From the NCBI GenBank assembly GCA_035638255.1, contig DASRAJ010000160.1, positions 1-64,000 on the forward strand: DNA of 64,000 bases, in the 5' to 3' direction. This document shows, piece after piece, positions 1 to 9,988 of the stretch. The number at the start of each line of letters is the position of its first letter. The stretch's first letter is position 1. Source of the DNA: DASRAJ01 sp035638255 (GTDB lineage Bacteria > Bacteroidota > Bacteroidia > Chitinophagales > UBA10324). A program made the position numbers and the translations under genes. Below the pieces are notes generated by a model that did no database searches, was not told the DNA's origin, and saw only the letters and a program-made list of their open reading frames with translations.

Positions 1-2285
1 GATTCACATTCTGTGTGCACTGTATCACAAAGTTCAGCACATGAAGCCAAAGCATCATCGTAAAGATTTTCGGCATCGAGTGTGTCCTGATGAGTTGGAG
101 TATATCCAAGGTTAGTTAAATAATGATCGATAAATGCAGCACTTGAACCTATACCATTAATGCAATCCTGGCAATTCATATAACAACCTGAGAAATCAAT
201 TTTAGAAGTTATTGAATCCAGAAAGTCATTAAAGGTTTTATGACAGGTATCATGTGCCAAATAAGTTTGTAAATATTGTGTCTTACCGGCATCACTGACG
301 CTAAGCGTCTTATTGATATGATATTCTCCCACTGAAAGATTTACAGAAAAGGTGTCGCCTAAAGCTGCGGTTGGATTACTGCATAGAGTGTCATAAAGTG
401 CTCCTAAATTATAATTGTGATGAACGATTTTAATAGCTGTGTCTCCGGGTAAAGAAGCATTCCCGCATACATCAGATAAAGTAATAGTGAGGTCATAAAG
501 ACAATCGAAGCAAATGCCAGAATTATCGCTGCATTCATTTGAAAAATTTCCAGGCACCAAGCTATACCTAAATGTATGAAGCCCCGATTTCTCTATCAGA
601 AGTCCATAATTAGAAACGAGAGACGACTCTATGGTATCATTATTCAATAAGTTTATCGTAACCGTATCGGCACCGGTATTCGACGCAAGTGCCTGAAGAT
701 TAGACGGAGCATCTCCTGCTAGAGCAGTTGCAATAGTATGACCTGACCCATCAAGATAACTAAGCGATATGCTACCGTTAGGGTCAACCACCATATTTTT
801 AAAATATAGTGAATCATACCCTACATCGTTACCAAACAACCGATCTAATTCTCCTTTATCAGGCTTGCCATAATAATATTTTGTTTCGTGCCCATTTCCC
901 ATTCTTAATTCTTTACCTACTCCCCCTTGTTGGGAGATTCTTCCGGTGAGGTCGGGAGTGTAACGTGTTACGGCGAATGAATAGCCGTTGGCATCAGGAA
1001 CGTATTTTTGTATGGCTGCAGTGTAATCGCTATTGCTGCTAGAGTAATATTTTGAGGAACCGATACTGCTATCCATCGGCGGGGGAGAAAAACCACATCC
1101 ATTGAGATCAAAATCATCGCGGTTATATTCGTGATTCGACGTTCTGCTAAAGCGGTTATGGAATGCTAATTTATAATCTATCGCCGGAACCGGTAATGTT
1201 TGAACCGCCGGTCTGCCCTGGTGATCATACATTGTTTCTCCCACAATCGCCTCCCCAACAGCTTCGCTTATAGTAACTGTTTGACGGCTTCTCAAGCTAC
1301 CGTCTGCATAGGTCAGTGAGGGAGATCGCTTACCGTCTTCTGCAAAGGTCACCTTCCCTTGCCAGTTAAGAGTAGAATCTAAAGCATTGAGACGATATTT
1401 GTACTTAAATAAGGCAAATTTTGCAGAGGTATCCTTTGCACTCCAGGGAGAGGTCTTTCTAAATCCGGCCATTGTGTAGTGCGCTGCTCTAACCCGGAAA
1501 AAAAGATAACCGCGAGTATAGATCAAAGGGATATCATATTCACCACCGGTTACCGTTACCCTGCTCGCATTGTTGCGATATAAGCTATCATAATTGTTAT
1601 AGTAGGTAGTAGGATTGGCAAGATATTTTCTGATCGCGTCACTACTATCATGATAGACGGTCCATTCCAGATCATAGTCTTCGGCACCGGCCAGACTCTT
1701 CCAGGTTATTTTAAGAACATTGCGGTTTGAAGCAAGTGCTGCTTTCGGAAATGTTCTCCTTGCGCAGTAGAATTTATATTTCCTATCAATAATGATTAAT
1801 CCCCGAACCCGAAATATTTTTGGTAGCACGCCACTCCATCCAGTTTGAGTGAAGGTGATGGTTTGAATGGTTATTTTGAACTTAAAGGCATTTGCAAAAA
1901 CAAAGGAATTACGCATCGCATACTTTTTTACCCTCCCCGTGTCGTAGACAATAGTGAGGTTTTTAAAAATCGTGTGCGGTGAGCCTGGAGTTATGGAATC
2001 ATAGTATTGGATCTTCACATTGATTGTACATGTGAAAGGGTATTTATAAACAAGATTCGTGTCATCATTAAGCTCAAAAATCACAAGGTCCTTAACGGAA
2101 TAGGAAGATTCAATGCTATCCCATTGAGTGGTTTGAAATTTATCATCTTTAACTATAAAATTTTTACCAACTGCAACATTGCTACCAGTCAAACTTTGTT
2201 CATGTTCTTCTGTTAAAGCATAGCTTGGTAAAGAACGTGACAACCAAAAAAAGATGAAAGCGATGCTTAGGAGTTTTGATTTCAT
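1..2285 (-). CDS. Rhs/YD-type secreted surface protein, 3' end outside window
   Basis: The reading frame is open from an ATG at 2285 to the window edge, so at least 761 residues are present and the C-terminus is missing. The N-terminus (MKSKLLSIAFIFFWLSRSLP) is a signal peptide. Around residues 300-330 lies the stretch DGKRSPSLTYADGSLRSRQ followed by TIYDHQGRPAVQ-like text, which is characteristic of large Bacteroidota Rhs-like cell-surface proteins. Cysteine-rich segments (SNECSDNSGICFDC and GCYMNCQDCING) follow. The start lies 3 bases after the preceding gene, so it is the last visible member of the operon beginning at 13249. In this family the unseen part usually carries Rhs repeats, often with a variable C-terminal domain; that is inference here. 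Confidence 0.8.
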   Translation of the reverse strand, partial: MKSKLLSIAFIFFWLSRSLPSYALTEEHEQSLTGSNVAVGKNFIVKDDKFQTTQWDSIESSYSVKDLVIFELNDDTNLVYKYPFTCTINVKIQYYDSITPGSPHTIFKNLTIVYDTGRVKKYAMRNSFVFANAFKFKITIQTITFTQTGWSGVLPKIFRVRGLIIIDRKYKFYCARRTFPKAALASNRNVLKITWKSLAGAEDYDLEWTVYHDSSDAIRKYLANPTTYYNNYDSLYRNNASRVTVTGGEYDIPLIYTRGYLFFRVRAAHYTMAGFRKTSPWSAKDTSAKFALFKYKYRLNALDSTLNWQGKVTFAEDGKRSPSLTYADGSLRSRQTVTISEAVGEAIVGETMYDHQGRPAVQTLPVPAIDYKLAFHNRFSRTSNHEYNRDDFDLNGCGFSPPPMDSSIGSSKYYSSSNSDYTAAIQKYVPDANGYSFAVTRYTPDLTGRISQQGGVGKELRMGNGHETKYYYGKPDKGELDRLFGNDVGYDSLYFKNMVVDPNGSISLSYLDGSGHTIATALAGDAPSNLQALASNTGADTVTINLLNNDTIESSLVSNYGLLIEKSGLHTFRYSLVPGNFSNECSDNSGICFDCLYDLTITLSDVCGNASLPGDTAIKIVHHNYNLGALYDTLCSNPTAALGDTFSVNLSVGEYHINKTLSVSDAGKTQYLQTYLAHDTCHKTFNDFLDSITSKIDFSGCYMNCQDCINGIGSSAAFIDHYLTNLGYTPTHQDTLDAENLYDDALASCAELCDTVHTECE

Positions 2286-2288
2286 AGC

Positions 2289-2984
2289 TTATTGGGTATT
2301 GCCGGTTAGTTGATAGCTACTATATAAGGATGTTGTCCTTAAGGTATTTCCTTTTATTTGGATAAATCTATTTATGCCATAATCGCGCTTTGGAAAGGCA
2401 GAATGGCTGAAAGAAGTAGAGCTGTAAGTAATTTCAAGTTTAGAATAGAACACCTTTTTGTGCGCCCAATCAATATCTTTTTGATAACGTAATGTGCATT
2501 TTCTGATATAAAGATTCTGATCTATAATAAAGTCCGCCTGTACGACTTGACTACCTGAATAATAGATTCTAATTCCTTTAAACCCTTTGCCGGCGTCAAA
2601 TGAAACAATCTTGGTACCGCTGTCTCCTAGCAAGGTATTAAGTAATCCCAAGGATTTTCCAATTGAATCAGCTTGATTATATCTGTAAACGCTAATCTGA
2701 CGCTCGGTCTGATCGGTAGTAATGTAGTATCCATCCTCCCGCAACATCTCAACATCACCTAACTTAAAATAGTAGTCACTGCCATGCATAACTAAAAGTG
2801 AAGACATAGAGTCGGTAACATTTTTAGAATCAAAATCCGGATAGTAGCGATATTTCGCTTGTAGTGTAACAGTAAAGTTGCCTTGATAAACAGCTATCAC
2901 TTGCCGAAATAGATCTTTCGGGGACTGTGCCTGTACAAATTGCAAGGCACCAAAACCAATTACTATGACAAACAATCTTCTCAA
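2289..2984 (-). CDS. Secreted protein of unknown function in Rhs operon
   Basis: This 231-residue protein starts with a signal peptide (MRRLFVIVIGFGALQFVQAQ) and has no lipobox, so it is probably periplasmic or secreted. The rest is rich in beta-strand-like alternation (YYFKLGDVEMLREDGYYITT and similar), with a layout like lipoprotein-carrier (LolA-like) folds, but I see no diagnostic motif. It sits 2 bases after the large Rhs-type gene and 3 bases before the next one, so it is co-translated with them. Proteins of this size between two Rhs-type genes may act as periplasmic chaperones or assembly factors; that is inference from position only. Confidence 0.7.
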   Translation of the reverse strand: MRRLFVIVIGFGALQFVQAQSPKDLFRQVIAVYQGNFTVTLQAKYRYYPDFDSKNVTDSMSSLLVMHGSDYYFKLGDVEMLREDGYYITTDQTERQISVYRYNQADSIGKSLGLLNTLLGDSGTKIVSFDAGKGFKGIRIYYSGSQVVQADFIIDQNLYIRKCTLRYQKDIDWAHKKVFYSKLEITYSSTSFSHSAFPKRDYGINRFIQIKGNTLRTTSLYSSYQLTGNTQ

Positions 2985-2986
2985 TT

Positions 2987-5900
2987 CTATTGTATTTTAA
3001 GTTGGTTTCTTCCCTCTTGAATTGTGACAATACCTCGTTCGGTTTCTTTCTTGACTCTTATGAGATTTCCTTCTTCGTCGTATTCATAGAAGGTGGCATA
3101 ATTATTTTCATCAAGTGTTGCCATTAGACGTAAGGTTCGCTCGTCATATACAAAGGATTTCATATTACCTTGCGTTGGGAAAATCCGCAAATCATCGAAA
3201 TAAGTTACTCGGTTAGGGTTGGCATTCAGTTTCACCTTTATAGTGGTATCAGAGCCGGACACAGTTATCAATTTCTCAATTTTTTGCCAGCCATCAATAA
3301 CGGGTCCTGACGGAGACGCGTTGAAGACATTGCCTGATCCCTGCATAGTGATTGTTACAAGATTTCCCCAGTACGGTTTGCAATTGCAGAGAGTATCCAC
3401 CTTTACCCAACCACTAAAAAGATATTTTCCTGAGGTCGGAGAAAATTCAGGGATCAACGCGCCATCACCAAGTGTATAACCATGCGAAGATGAACTTACA
3501 ATTGTCGACCCGGTACTGACTATTTTTTTCACTTCCTCAGCATGAGAATTTGCCACGATCCGCAAGGAATGATTTCCAGTATGTGCCGATGAATCTGAGA
3601 TGGTAACTGCAGGACCAAGCACATCGAAGAAATCCCAATGATGAGAAATGCAGGGAGTAGTACAACTTAATTGAAATGTATAATCTTCAAAATTATCGTT
3701 CGCTGATTGATGAAGCGTCGAGTTATTAGTTACTGCAATCGGTAAACTTTCATTATAACGATATATAGCTGCACTGTGAATGTTTAGTGCATCCTTAGAT
3801 TGTATTTCATTACCTTTAGCATCGTACAATTTTTTTTCATCTGCTCTTATCCAGGCAGTACTCGAACTGTCAACGACCCACTTATGATTTGTATGGTCAT
3901 ATTTATAGATCGGATTGAAAGATGCATAAGAACCATCATTCTGCACAGAGGGAACAAATTGAGCCAGGGAAGGGTTTCTCAGATCATGATAAGCATACGT
4001 TTTGACAGGACGCCATGATCCCAAGATATTTAAGTGATACGGATTAACGGTATCTCCCTGGGCTAAAGTATGACAACTGCTTTCACATTCAGAACATTGC
4101 ATATAAACATAGCCGACGTATGTGTAACCAAAATGAGCTACGCTCTCATGCAAGTAAGCAGCGTTAGGTCCCTTATAAGAGACGGGATACTTACCTGAAG
4201 ATATAGGTCCCAAAGTATAATAAGCATATCCCGGAGGAGAGATCGGTAATGGTCCGTTTACGGTATCTACAAAGTAGAATGTACAATTGCCTACCGCTGC
4301 AGTCACATCAAAAAATGATGGAATGTTCACATAAGTACTATCATAAGGAAGTCCAGGATATTGAGTCGAATCCTTTACAAAATATGGAAATTCTCCCGCT
4401 ATCGGGCTTTCTATCCCGAAGGGAAGGGAAGCATTATTGGTAAAGAAACTGCTGCAAGCACTGGAATCAATCACATCACGAACAGTTAATTCTTGCCTGG
4501 GATAAGTAAAATAATTTTCATTTAAGACAGCATCGGCTATTGCAGAAATACAGGGAGTAACTGGCGTTGGAAGTGTATCACACTCTCTCGTTCTTACTTT
4601 CTTTTCTGTTCGCCATAAATTGTCGTATAACGTTGCATTTGCATTGAGAATTTTAGTACTTCCGGTGAATTTTATCGAATCACCTCCTGCTGTTACAGGA
4701 TAATTTAGCGATGATATTGTTCCCATAGGAACGCTCGGCATGTTGCGGTAACCCGACCGTAAGATTTTAATCGTGATGGGATAAGAATAATTAACTCTTG
4801 TGCCATCTGCATTAAGAAAGATTAAACTTCCCGATGGGTTTGCTGCATAAATCTTAGGAGGTTCATTGTCTATTTTTATACCTTTTGAGAATGCAGCAAT
4901 TTCATCTCCGGGATGAAAAAATGCATCTGGACTGGCAATTGATATAGCGCCATTTGTAAAAGTCACATTCTTAAACACCGCCCCTACATTTTTATAGGCA
5001 AATCCCATCTCAGTATTAAGCCAGTGAGCAGGATAAGTGAAGTTGTAAATTGGTTTACCAAACTCATTGGTTATCTTTGAAAGCAGTGCAACTCCTGTCT
5101 CTGAGTCATATAGCAGGTTTTCAGTAGAGACTATAGCTCCGTTTTCAGTCGCGGTTATTTTATCTAATATTCCATAGCGTTTGATTAATTTAGTAGTAGC
5201 AGAAGATCGAAAGCGATTTTGCAAATTCGTGATAGAGGGGTAAGCTGAGAAACCTGTAATCGGAAAAGGCGGTACAATAGAGAGATCAATATTAACTGCA
5301 AGCCCGCCTCCATTCGTATTCGTTTCTTGCTCCCTCATATCTTGATAGGCTTCGAAATCAATTCCTATATTTCCGCTACTGATTGAACCATCCGGATTTA
5401 ACAATTGGCAATTGTTACTCAAATGTTTTTCTGTCGCATTATCATCATCCGACTTATAGTGATACGCTTTTGAAGAAATCAACGCTCCCTGTTCGTTATA
5501 AACACTTTCTTCTTTAGGCTTTCCGTGCATATCGTTAACTTCCACTGTAAAACCTTGAGAGGCATTCATTGATTTTTTAACATTCACATTAAGTATTTGA
5601 AAAATAGGGTTGGGTTTAATTAACAGCGGATTAATATCCGTATGGTCATATTTGACCGGAAAATCCCGGGCCGTATAAAACTTATCAATAGAATAGCCGG
5701 GACCCGTTACGGTAACATCTTCATGCTGTAAATTTCGAACTGTCACTTCGCTATATCCCACCGATGCTTCTGGAAACAATGATTCGCCTAATGGTTCTTC
5801 AGCATAGTAAAAATTGTTGGGAGCAGCCGCAATTTTATCTTCATAAAAGACCGGCTGACGAAAATTATTTTCTTCATTGCCAATTATGGGTTCATAGCTT

Positions 5901-7702
5901 GCTACTCCGCTACTGATGATCTTTCCATCTGGTGAGATGGAAGTATAGGTATATTCCTGACCGTAGTCGTAAGAATCTTGCAGACCACCAACCATATTAT
6001 ACCAATTATCTGATAAGGTAATTTTCTTTACTCTGGAGCCACCTCCGAATTTGTTGAAAGTTGGATTGTTCAGGCGAATAAAAGATTTTGCTGTATCTAC
6101 ATATCTTCCTTTACTTTGTCCGCGTGCAACGTTATTAAATCCAAATACTGTTTCCAGAAAATTTGGAAACATCGAAAAGGCAGCCCATACATAATCAACT
6201 GGTGAGGCGCCATCGGACAGATCAGAGCCAGGATATGCCTTTTCAGGTAGGTTCAATCTTAAATACTGCCACGCGGCAAACGATATAGGGTTCACATTTC
6301 CCATTACTTCTTCAGATTCATCCTTTAATTCTATCCATGCTACATTGGTAGAATCATGACTTGCAATATCAGTCTGATTCACTCCATACGAATCCCAGTT
6401 TAAGTATCCCTTCACATACTCATAAGAGGGATCACCGTTGTTATTTACATTAACTAGGAACTGATAATATAAATGCTCTAAACTGTCAATGTATAAATCT
6501 CTAAATTCATCCTTTGAGTGGACATATTTAGGGAGGTCGAGAAATACATAGTCGTTATTGTGAAAAGTTTCATCATATAGCTCATTGGAATAGCTTGCCG
6601 TTGATGAACTATTAAATCCACGAATCTTAATCATTTGCGCAGCGCGTTTCTGCTGGACATACGCATAGCTATCGGATTCATAATTGATTTTTATTGTCCC
6701 ACCAGAGGGTAGATCAATTTGACGTAAAGACCAGGCAGCAGCGTACTCGTCTGCAAGAGTTTTATTTTGGACCGTATAAGGAAAATCGGTGGTTGAAAGA
6801 TTGTCAACATAAGTGCCGAAATGATTGGTATAGTTACCCCATCGGTCATTATGCACCAAGGAATAGTTAGGGTTAGCAAATGAAGCCCCATCATCATAGG
6901 TAAACCTATACTTATTAAGTTTTCCCCTTGAACTTTTGCCATAGGTAAAATAAATATCTTTTAAAGTTAGTTTTCCTGAATCAATGTTAACTTCATTAGG
7001 CACTCCTTTACAAAGTGCATAGTTATATTCAAAATGCACAGATTTTATGGGAATCGCCTTGCCTTTATTTTTTATTAAGTCGGCTTTTGAATAAAGATCA
7101 ATATGATCAATCGCTAGGAGTTTATGTATTGTATCAATTCCACCAGCTTCACTCATAACTCCCAGGCCATCCTTGCGTTTACTAAGGAAAAACACTGCTA
7201 CATAATTCCTGGATTCGATGGCATGCGTATACCATATTTCTTTTTCTCCATATACAAAGGAACCTTTATTGTCATATTTGACAGACTTCATTCCTTCGTT
7301 GAACTGTGCTTTATTTGAATGAACGGGAGTTCTCCATCTAAAATTTGCAAACACCCGAGAATAATCCAGCTTATATGCCTGACCTAAATCATCCGGAGTT
7401 ATTCCATCTCCTGTATTGTCTGAATAGTCAGGAGAGAGAATAGCGGTCAATAAATATGAATGGGCATACGGTGGAATTATTTTTGAATCGAAATAGTGAT
7501 CCTTGCCTCTATTATTGCGCCTTGTAGTATCATTGCCGCTAAATGAAACTAAATTATTGGTATCAACGGTATTTTTATCACTATTGAACGTGACTTCCTT
7601 CTGATAATTATTATAAGCCGGAATTCCATAAATATACCTTTTGCCATCAGGCTTCAGTATAGTTACTTCTGATATGTGATGAAAGGGTTTAGTCTCCCGC
7701 AA
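2987..7702 (-). CDS. Large Rhs/YD-type surface protein, C-terminal part after a frameshift
   Basis: This is the C-terminal 1571 residues of a protein whose N-terminal 531 residues lie at 7750-9345 in another frame. The frame used here stays open upstream of the nominal TTG start at 7702 as far as about 7795. Its extension reads NTYPLNTLPDTDCIHK and leads straight into HHISEVTILKPDGKRYIYG, the normal continuation of this Bacteroidota family. A single missing base between 7752 and 7797 therefore explains the split. Visible parts are YD-like strands, a jelly-roll, carbohydrate-binding-like region at about residues 1340-1510, and a conserved end (FVYDERTLRLMATLDENNYA). It is presumably surface-exposed or secreted through the neighbouring outer-membrane protein (inference). 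Confidence 0.85.
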   Translation of the reverse strand: MRETKPFHHISEVTILKPDGKRYIYGIPAYNNYQKEVTFNSDKNTVDTNNLVSFSGNDTTRRNNRGKDHYFDSKIIPPYAHSYLLTAILSPDYSDNTGDGITPDDLGQAYKLDYSRVFANFRWRTPVHSNKAQFNEGMKSVKYDNKGSFVYGEKEIWYTHAIESRNYVAVFFLSKRKDGLGVMSEAGGIDTIHKLLAIDHIDLYSKADLIKNKGKAIPIKSVHFEYNYALCKGVPNEVNIDSGKLTLKDIYFTYGKSSRGKLNKYRFTYDDGASFANPNYSLVHNDRWGNYTNHFGTYVDNLSTTDFPYTVQNKTLADEYAAAWSLRQIDLPSGGTIKINYESDSYAYVQQKRAAQMIKIRGFNSSSTASYSNELYDETFHNNDYVFLDLPKYVHSKDEFRDLYIDSLEHLYYQFLVNVNNNGDPSYEYVKGYLNWDSYGVNQTDIASHDSTNVAWIELKDESEEVMGNVNPISFAAWQYLRLNLPEKAYPGSDLSDGASPVDYVWAAFSMFPNFLETVFGFNNVARGQSKGRYVDTAKSFIRLNNPTFNKFGGGSRVKKITLSDNWYNMVGGLQDSYDYGQEYTYTSISPDGKIISSGVASYEPIIGNEENNFRQPVFYEDKIAAAPNNFYYAEEPLGESLFPEASVGYSEVTVRNLQHEDVTVTGPGYSIDKFYTARDFPVKYDHTDINPLLIKPNPIFQILNVNVKKSMNASQGFTVEVNDMHGKPKEESVYNEQGALISSKAYHYKSDDDNATEKHLSNNCQLLNPDGSISSGNIGIDFEAYQDMREQETNTNGGGLAVNIDLSIVPPFPITGFSAYPSITNLQNRFRSSATTKLIKRYGILDKITATENGAIVSTENLLYDSETGVALLSKITNEFGKPIYNFTYPAHWLNTEMGFAYKNVGAVFKNVTFTNGAISIASPDAFFHPGDEIAAFSKGIKIDNEPPKIYAANPSGSLIFLNADGTRVNYSYPITIKILRSGYRNMPSVPMGTISSLNYPVTAGGDSIKFTGSTKILNANATLYDNLWRTEKKVRTRECDTLPTPVTPCISAIADAVLNENYFTYPRQELTVRDVIDSSACSSFFTNNASLPFGIESPIAGEFPYFVKDSTQYPGLPYDSTYVNIPSFFDVTAAVGNCTFYFVDTVNGPLPISPPGYAYYTLGPISSGKYPVSYKGPNAAYLHESVAHFGYTYVGYVYMQCSECESSCHTLAQGDTVNPYHLNILGSWRPVKTYAYHDLRNPSLAQFVPSVQNDGSYASFNPIYKYDHTNHKWVVDSSSTAWIRADEKKLYDAKGNEIQSKDALNIHSAAIYRYNESLPIAVTNNSTLHQSANDNFEDYTFQLSCTTPCISHHWDFFDVLGPAVTISDSSAHTGNHSLRIVANSHAEEVKKIVSTGSTIVSSSSHGYTLGDGALIPEFSPTSGKYLFSGWVKVDTLCNCKPYWGNLVTITMQGSGNVFNASPSGPVIDGWQKIEKLITVSGSDTTIKVKLNANPNRVTYFDDLRIFPTQGNMKSFVYDERTLRLMATLDENNYATFYEYDEEGNLIRVKKETERGIVTIQEGRNQLKIQ

Positions 7703-7749
7703 TATAGATGAATATGGCTTATGGATACAATCGGTATCGGGAAGCGTAT

Positions 7750-9345
7750 TTAACGGATAGGTATTGATGTCTTGTCCAGTCCAAAATGTGAAGCCTCATA
7801 AGATGTTAAGAATGTGAATACTTGTTGACGCCGAATTCTATCAGTGTTCTTAATAGTACTCCCAATAGGAATAATTCCAGCACCCTTGGTACTAAAGCTA
7901 TTTAATGCCACAGCATTGGTTCCTTGTCTTTCTATTGCTACTGTTGCAGGGTAAGAAGAGCCTGTTTGATTGTAAATTTGCCCTTGATTAACAGTCATTT
8001 CGCCTGCATCTTTAAAATATGCAGGCTCAAATAAAGATGTATTATCTGCCGTCAAGAACGATGCTTTTCCCTTGAATTCATTATTATCATCCCAGGAATG
8101 AGTAGTAGTGTTTGAGGATATAGCATTTACATTAACACCTATATGAACAACATTTCCAGGAGCAATGTCTAATCCCGCTGAAGCATTTATGCTTGAATTT
8201 TTTGAATAAGGGTCACGTAAAATGCCAAGATCATTTCTCGCAATATGAAATGAGCCATTAACGTCGTTACCACTTGCATTGAAAACATCGAAGGAAGCAT
8301 AGGGTACCGCCAGATTTACGCTGCTTTGCCGAAATGGAATATCTTTTTCTCGTTCAAAATCAAGCAGAGCATTTTCATCCTGACTTCCAATTTGCTCATA
8401 TAAAGTTCCATAGCTCGGTCTTGAAAGTTTATGCGTCTTTAAATATTCACTGCAAAAATATCCGCTATTGGAGAGATTTGGAAAAAACATAAGCATTTCG
8501 CCACCCACAAGCTTAAAGGTGAATGAAAAACTGAGATTCTCTTTTGGCAACTCGAATGATGGGTAGAAAACAGGTTTAGCGAATGAAAATGCTAAACTAG
8601 GATCAACATTCCTTGTCAGGAAAGTTTTTTCTGTGTTGCAACTCAGAGTAATGTCTTGTAACCCTTCCCTGGAGTTAATTCCGCCGCTAATTCCGAGCGA
8701 AGAGTGAGAATTTTCACTAAGAGATACGCTGAGACTCGGCGAAACGGTAAGCCCACCTTGACTCGAATTATTTATATCAAATGATGCATTTAGGGGACCA
8801 CCAATACCACACTGTATACCGTTATCTATACCAAACTTGCGATAATTATTATATGAAAATCCCAATGAGATTCCTAAAGAAACGCTTGGCGAATTAGGAT
8901 TGTCTGATGTAAGTGAATATCCCATGATTTCAGCCGAAACAGTTCCTCTAATCCCTAATGTCACATTTGGTTTTACATTTTGAGATTCTGTGGTCATCTC
9001 ACCCTTGAAATCATCAGGTATACCGCGTACCTGCCGATTGATCACTCCTGGATTTATATTCCATCCCAATCCTACCCAGGAAGCCTCCTGGTCAGCAGTA
9101 GCCTCCGAATGATAGGCAAGATTTATGGGTAGACCTTCTACATCAAGCAATGGAATATTATAAGTGAAATCTCCGCTAAATAAATCTACATAATCCGTTG
9201 TTGTTATAGGAGTGAACTGTTGCATCTCAGGTTGAGAAGGTCCCGTAGTTAATGCCCATGCAACGGTTGGAATAATAATTTGGTTAAGAAGGGCAACCGT
9301 AAGAACGATTGACATAGTGCGAAATAGTGTCTTATTTCGGATCAT
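7750..9345 (-). CDS. Large Rhs/YD-type surface protein, N-terminal part before a frameshift
   Basis: These 531 residues have a signal-anchor-like N-terminus followed by PSQPEMQQFTPITTTDYVDL, FSGDFTYNIPLLDVEGLPI and SWVGLGWNINPGVINRQVRG, the signature opening of very large Bacteroidota Rhs-like surface proteins. Such proteins are normally single chains of roughly 2000 residues. Here the frame ends at 7750 and the expected continuation is found in the -1 frame (see 2987-7702); joined, the gene encodes about 2110 residues. The stop codon of the upstream lipoprotein lies 3 bases before this start. The break may be a real mutation, phase variation or an assembly indel; no canonical slippery heptamer is visible in the overlap. 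Confidence 0.85.
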   Translation of the reverse strand: MIRNKTLFRTMSIVLTVALLNQIIIPTVAWALTTGPSQPEMQQFTPITTTDYVDLFSGDFTYNIPLLDVEGLPINLAYHSEATADQEASWVGLGWNINPGVINRQVRGIPDDFKGEMTTESQNVKPNVTLGIRGTVSAEIMGYSLTSDNPNSPSVSLGISLGFSYNNYRKFGIDNGIQCGIGGPLNASFDINNSSQGGLTVSPSLSVSLSENSHSSLGISGGINSREGLQDITLSCNTEKTFLTRNVDPSLAFSFAKPVFYPSFELPKENLSFSFTFKLVGGEMLMFFPNLSNSGYFCSEYLKTHKLSRPSYGTLYEQIGSQDENALLDFEREKDIPFRQSSVNLAVPYASFDVFNASGNDVNGSFHIARNDLGILRDPYSKNSSINASAGLDIAPGNVVHIGVNVNAISSNTTTHSWDDNNEFKGKASFLTADNTSLFEPAYFKDAGEMTVNQGQIYNQTGSSYPATVAIERQGTNAVALNSFSTKGAGIIPIGSTIKNTDRIRRQQVFTFLTSYEASHFGLDKTSIPIR

Positions 9346-9348
9346 GAG

Positions 9349-9978
9349 CTATATATTTATTGTTGGAAATGATTGAATTTGTTTACTGGAAATGGATAGC
9401 TTAATATTTCTTATTCCTAATTTTTGAGAATTGAATATAATTGCTCTGTCTGCTTGAGTTTTTGAATTCCATTGAGTCGAGTCAGTGACAAATGAAACCG
9501 TATACTTAAATTTATTGGATATTGATTCTGAAATTTCGCGATGCAGATAGGCGCAAGGAATGGTATCATTTCCTCTTAAGAGTTGTATCTCATTCTGAAT
9601 TCCAAAGTCAATATATTCTTCAAAGGCAGATTGCGATGTATCTTGGTCGCTGTAAAGAGTTTTGAGATATTTCCTGGTACTTTGATCAGACTTTGATAAC
9701 GTCAATTCAAAATAATCCGCATCTTTATAATTATTTATTAAAGTTTGATACTGTGACGAGAGGTTTTGAAGGCTACCAGCTTCGCGGAGCGCCAGGATTG
9801 CCGGAAGCAAATATTCAACAGAGACAATTATTCCTCTTGCAGAATCTCTTGTAGTTAAGCGACCTTCATTTTTATGGACGTAATCAAAATATTCTGACAA
9901 GGAAAGAGAGCCTTTATCCCCACACCCTGAAATGTACGGTGAGAAGAATAAAAAGAAGATAATTTTATTTCTTGCCAT
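9349..9978 (-). CDS. Lipoprotein of unknown function in Rhs operon
   Basis: The 209-residue product has a short hydrophobic N-terminus ending in a lipobox (FFSPYISGC), with the predicted lipidated cysteine at residue 19. The remainder is mostly charged and helical with no family motif that I recognise. It lies between the Ig-like secreted protein and the giant Rhs-type gene, with gaps of 10 and 3 bases, so it is probably a dedicated membrane-anchored accessory of that surface protein. It lacks the lysine/acid-rich stretch right after the cysteine that marks Bacteroidota surface-exposed lipoproteins, so a periplasm-facing location is more likely (inference). Confidence 0.75.
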   Translation of the reverse strand: MARNKIIFFLFFSPYISGCGDKGSLSLSEYFDYVHKNEGRLTTRDSARGIIVSVEYLLPAILALREAGSLQNLSSQYQTLINNYKDADYFELTLSKSDQSTRKYLKTLYSDQDTSQSAFEEYIDFGIQNEIQLLRGNDTIPCAYLHREISESISNKFKYTVSFVTDSTQWNSKTQADRAIIFNSQKLGIRNIKLSISSKQIQSFPTINI

Positions 9979-9988
9979 TATCCGTTTT

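Noticed and set aside
4396..4430. CCCGAAGGGAAGGGAA motif inside the Rhs-type gene as a member of the palindromic repeat family
   Set aside because: It does not share the AGGAGTCCT core or the arms of the 24-base element.
7740..7800. Programmed -1 frameshift in the Rhs-type gene
   Set aside because: No X-XXY-YYZ heptamer and no obvious downstream stem in the overlap; a plain indel explains it better.
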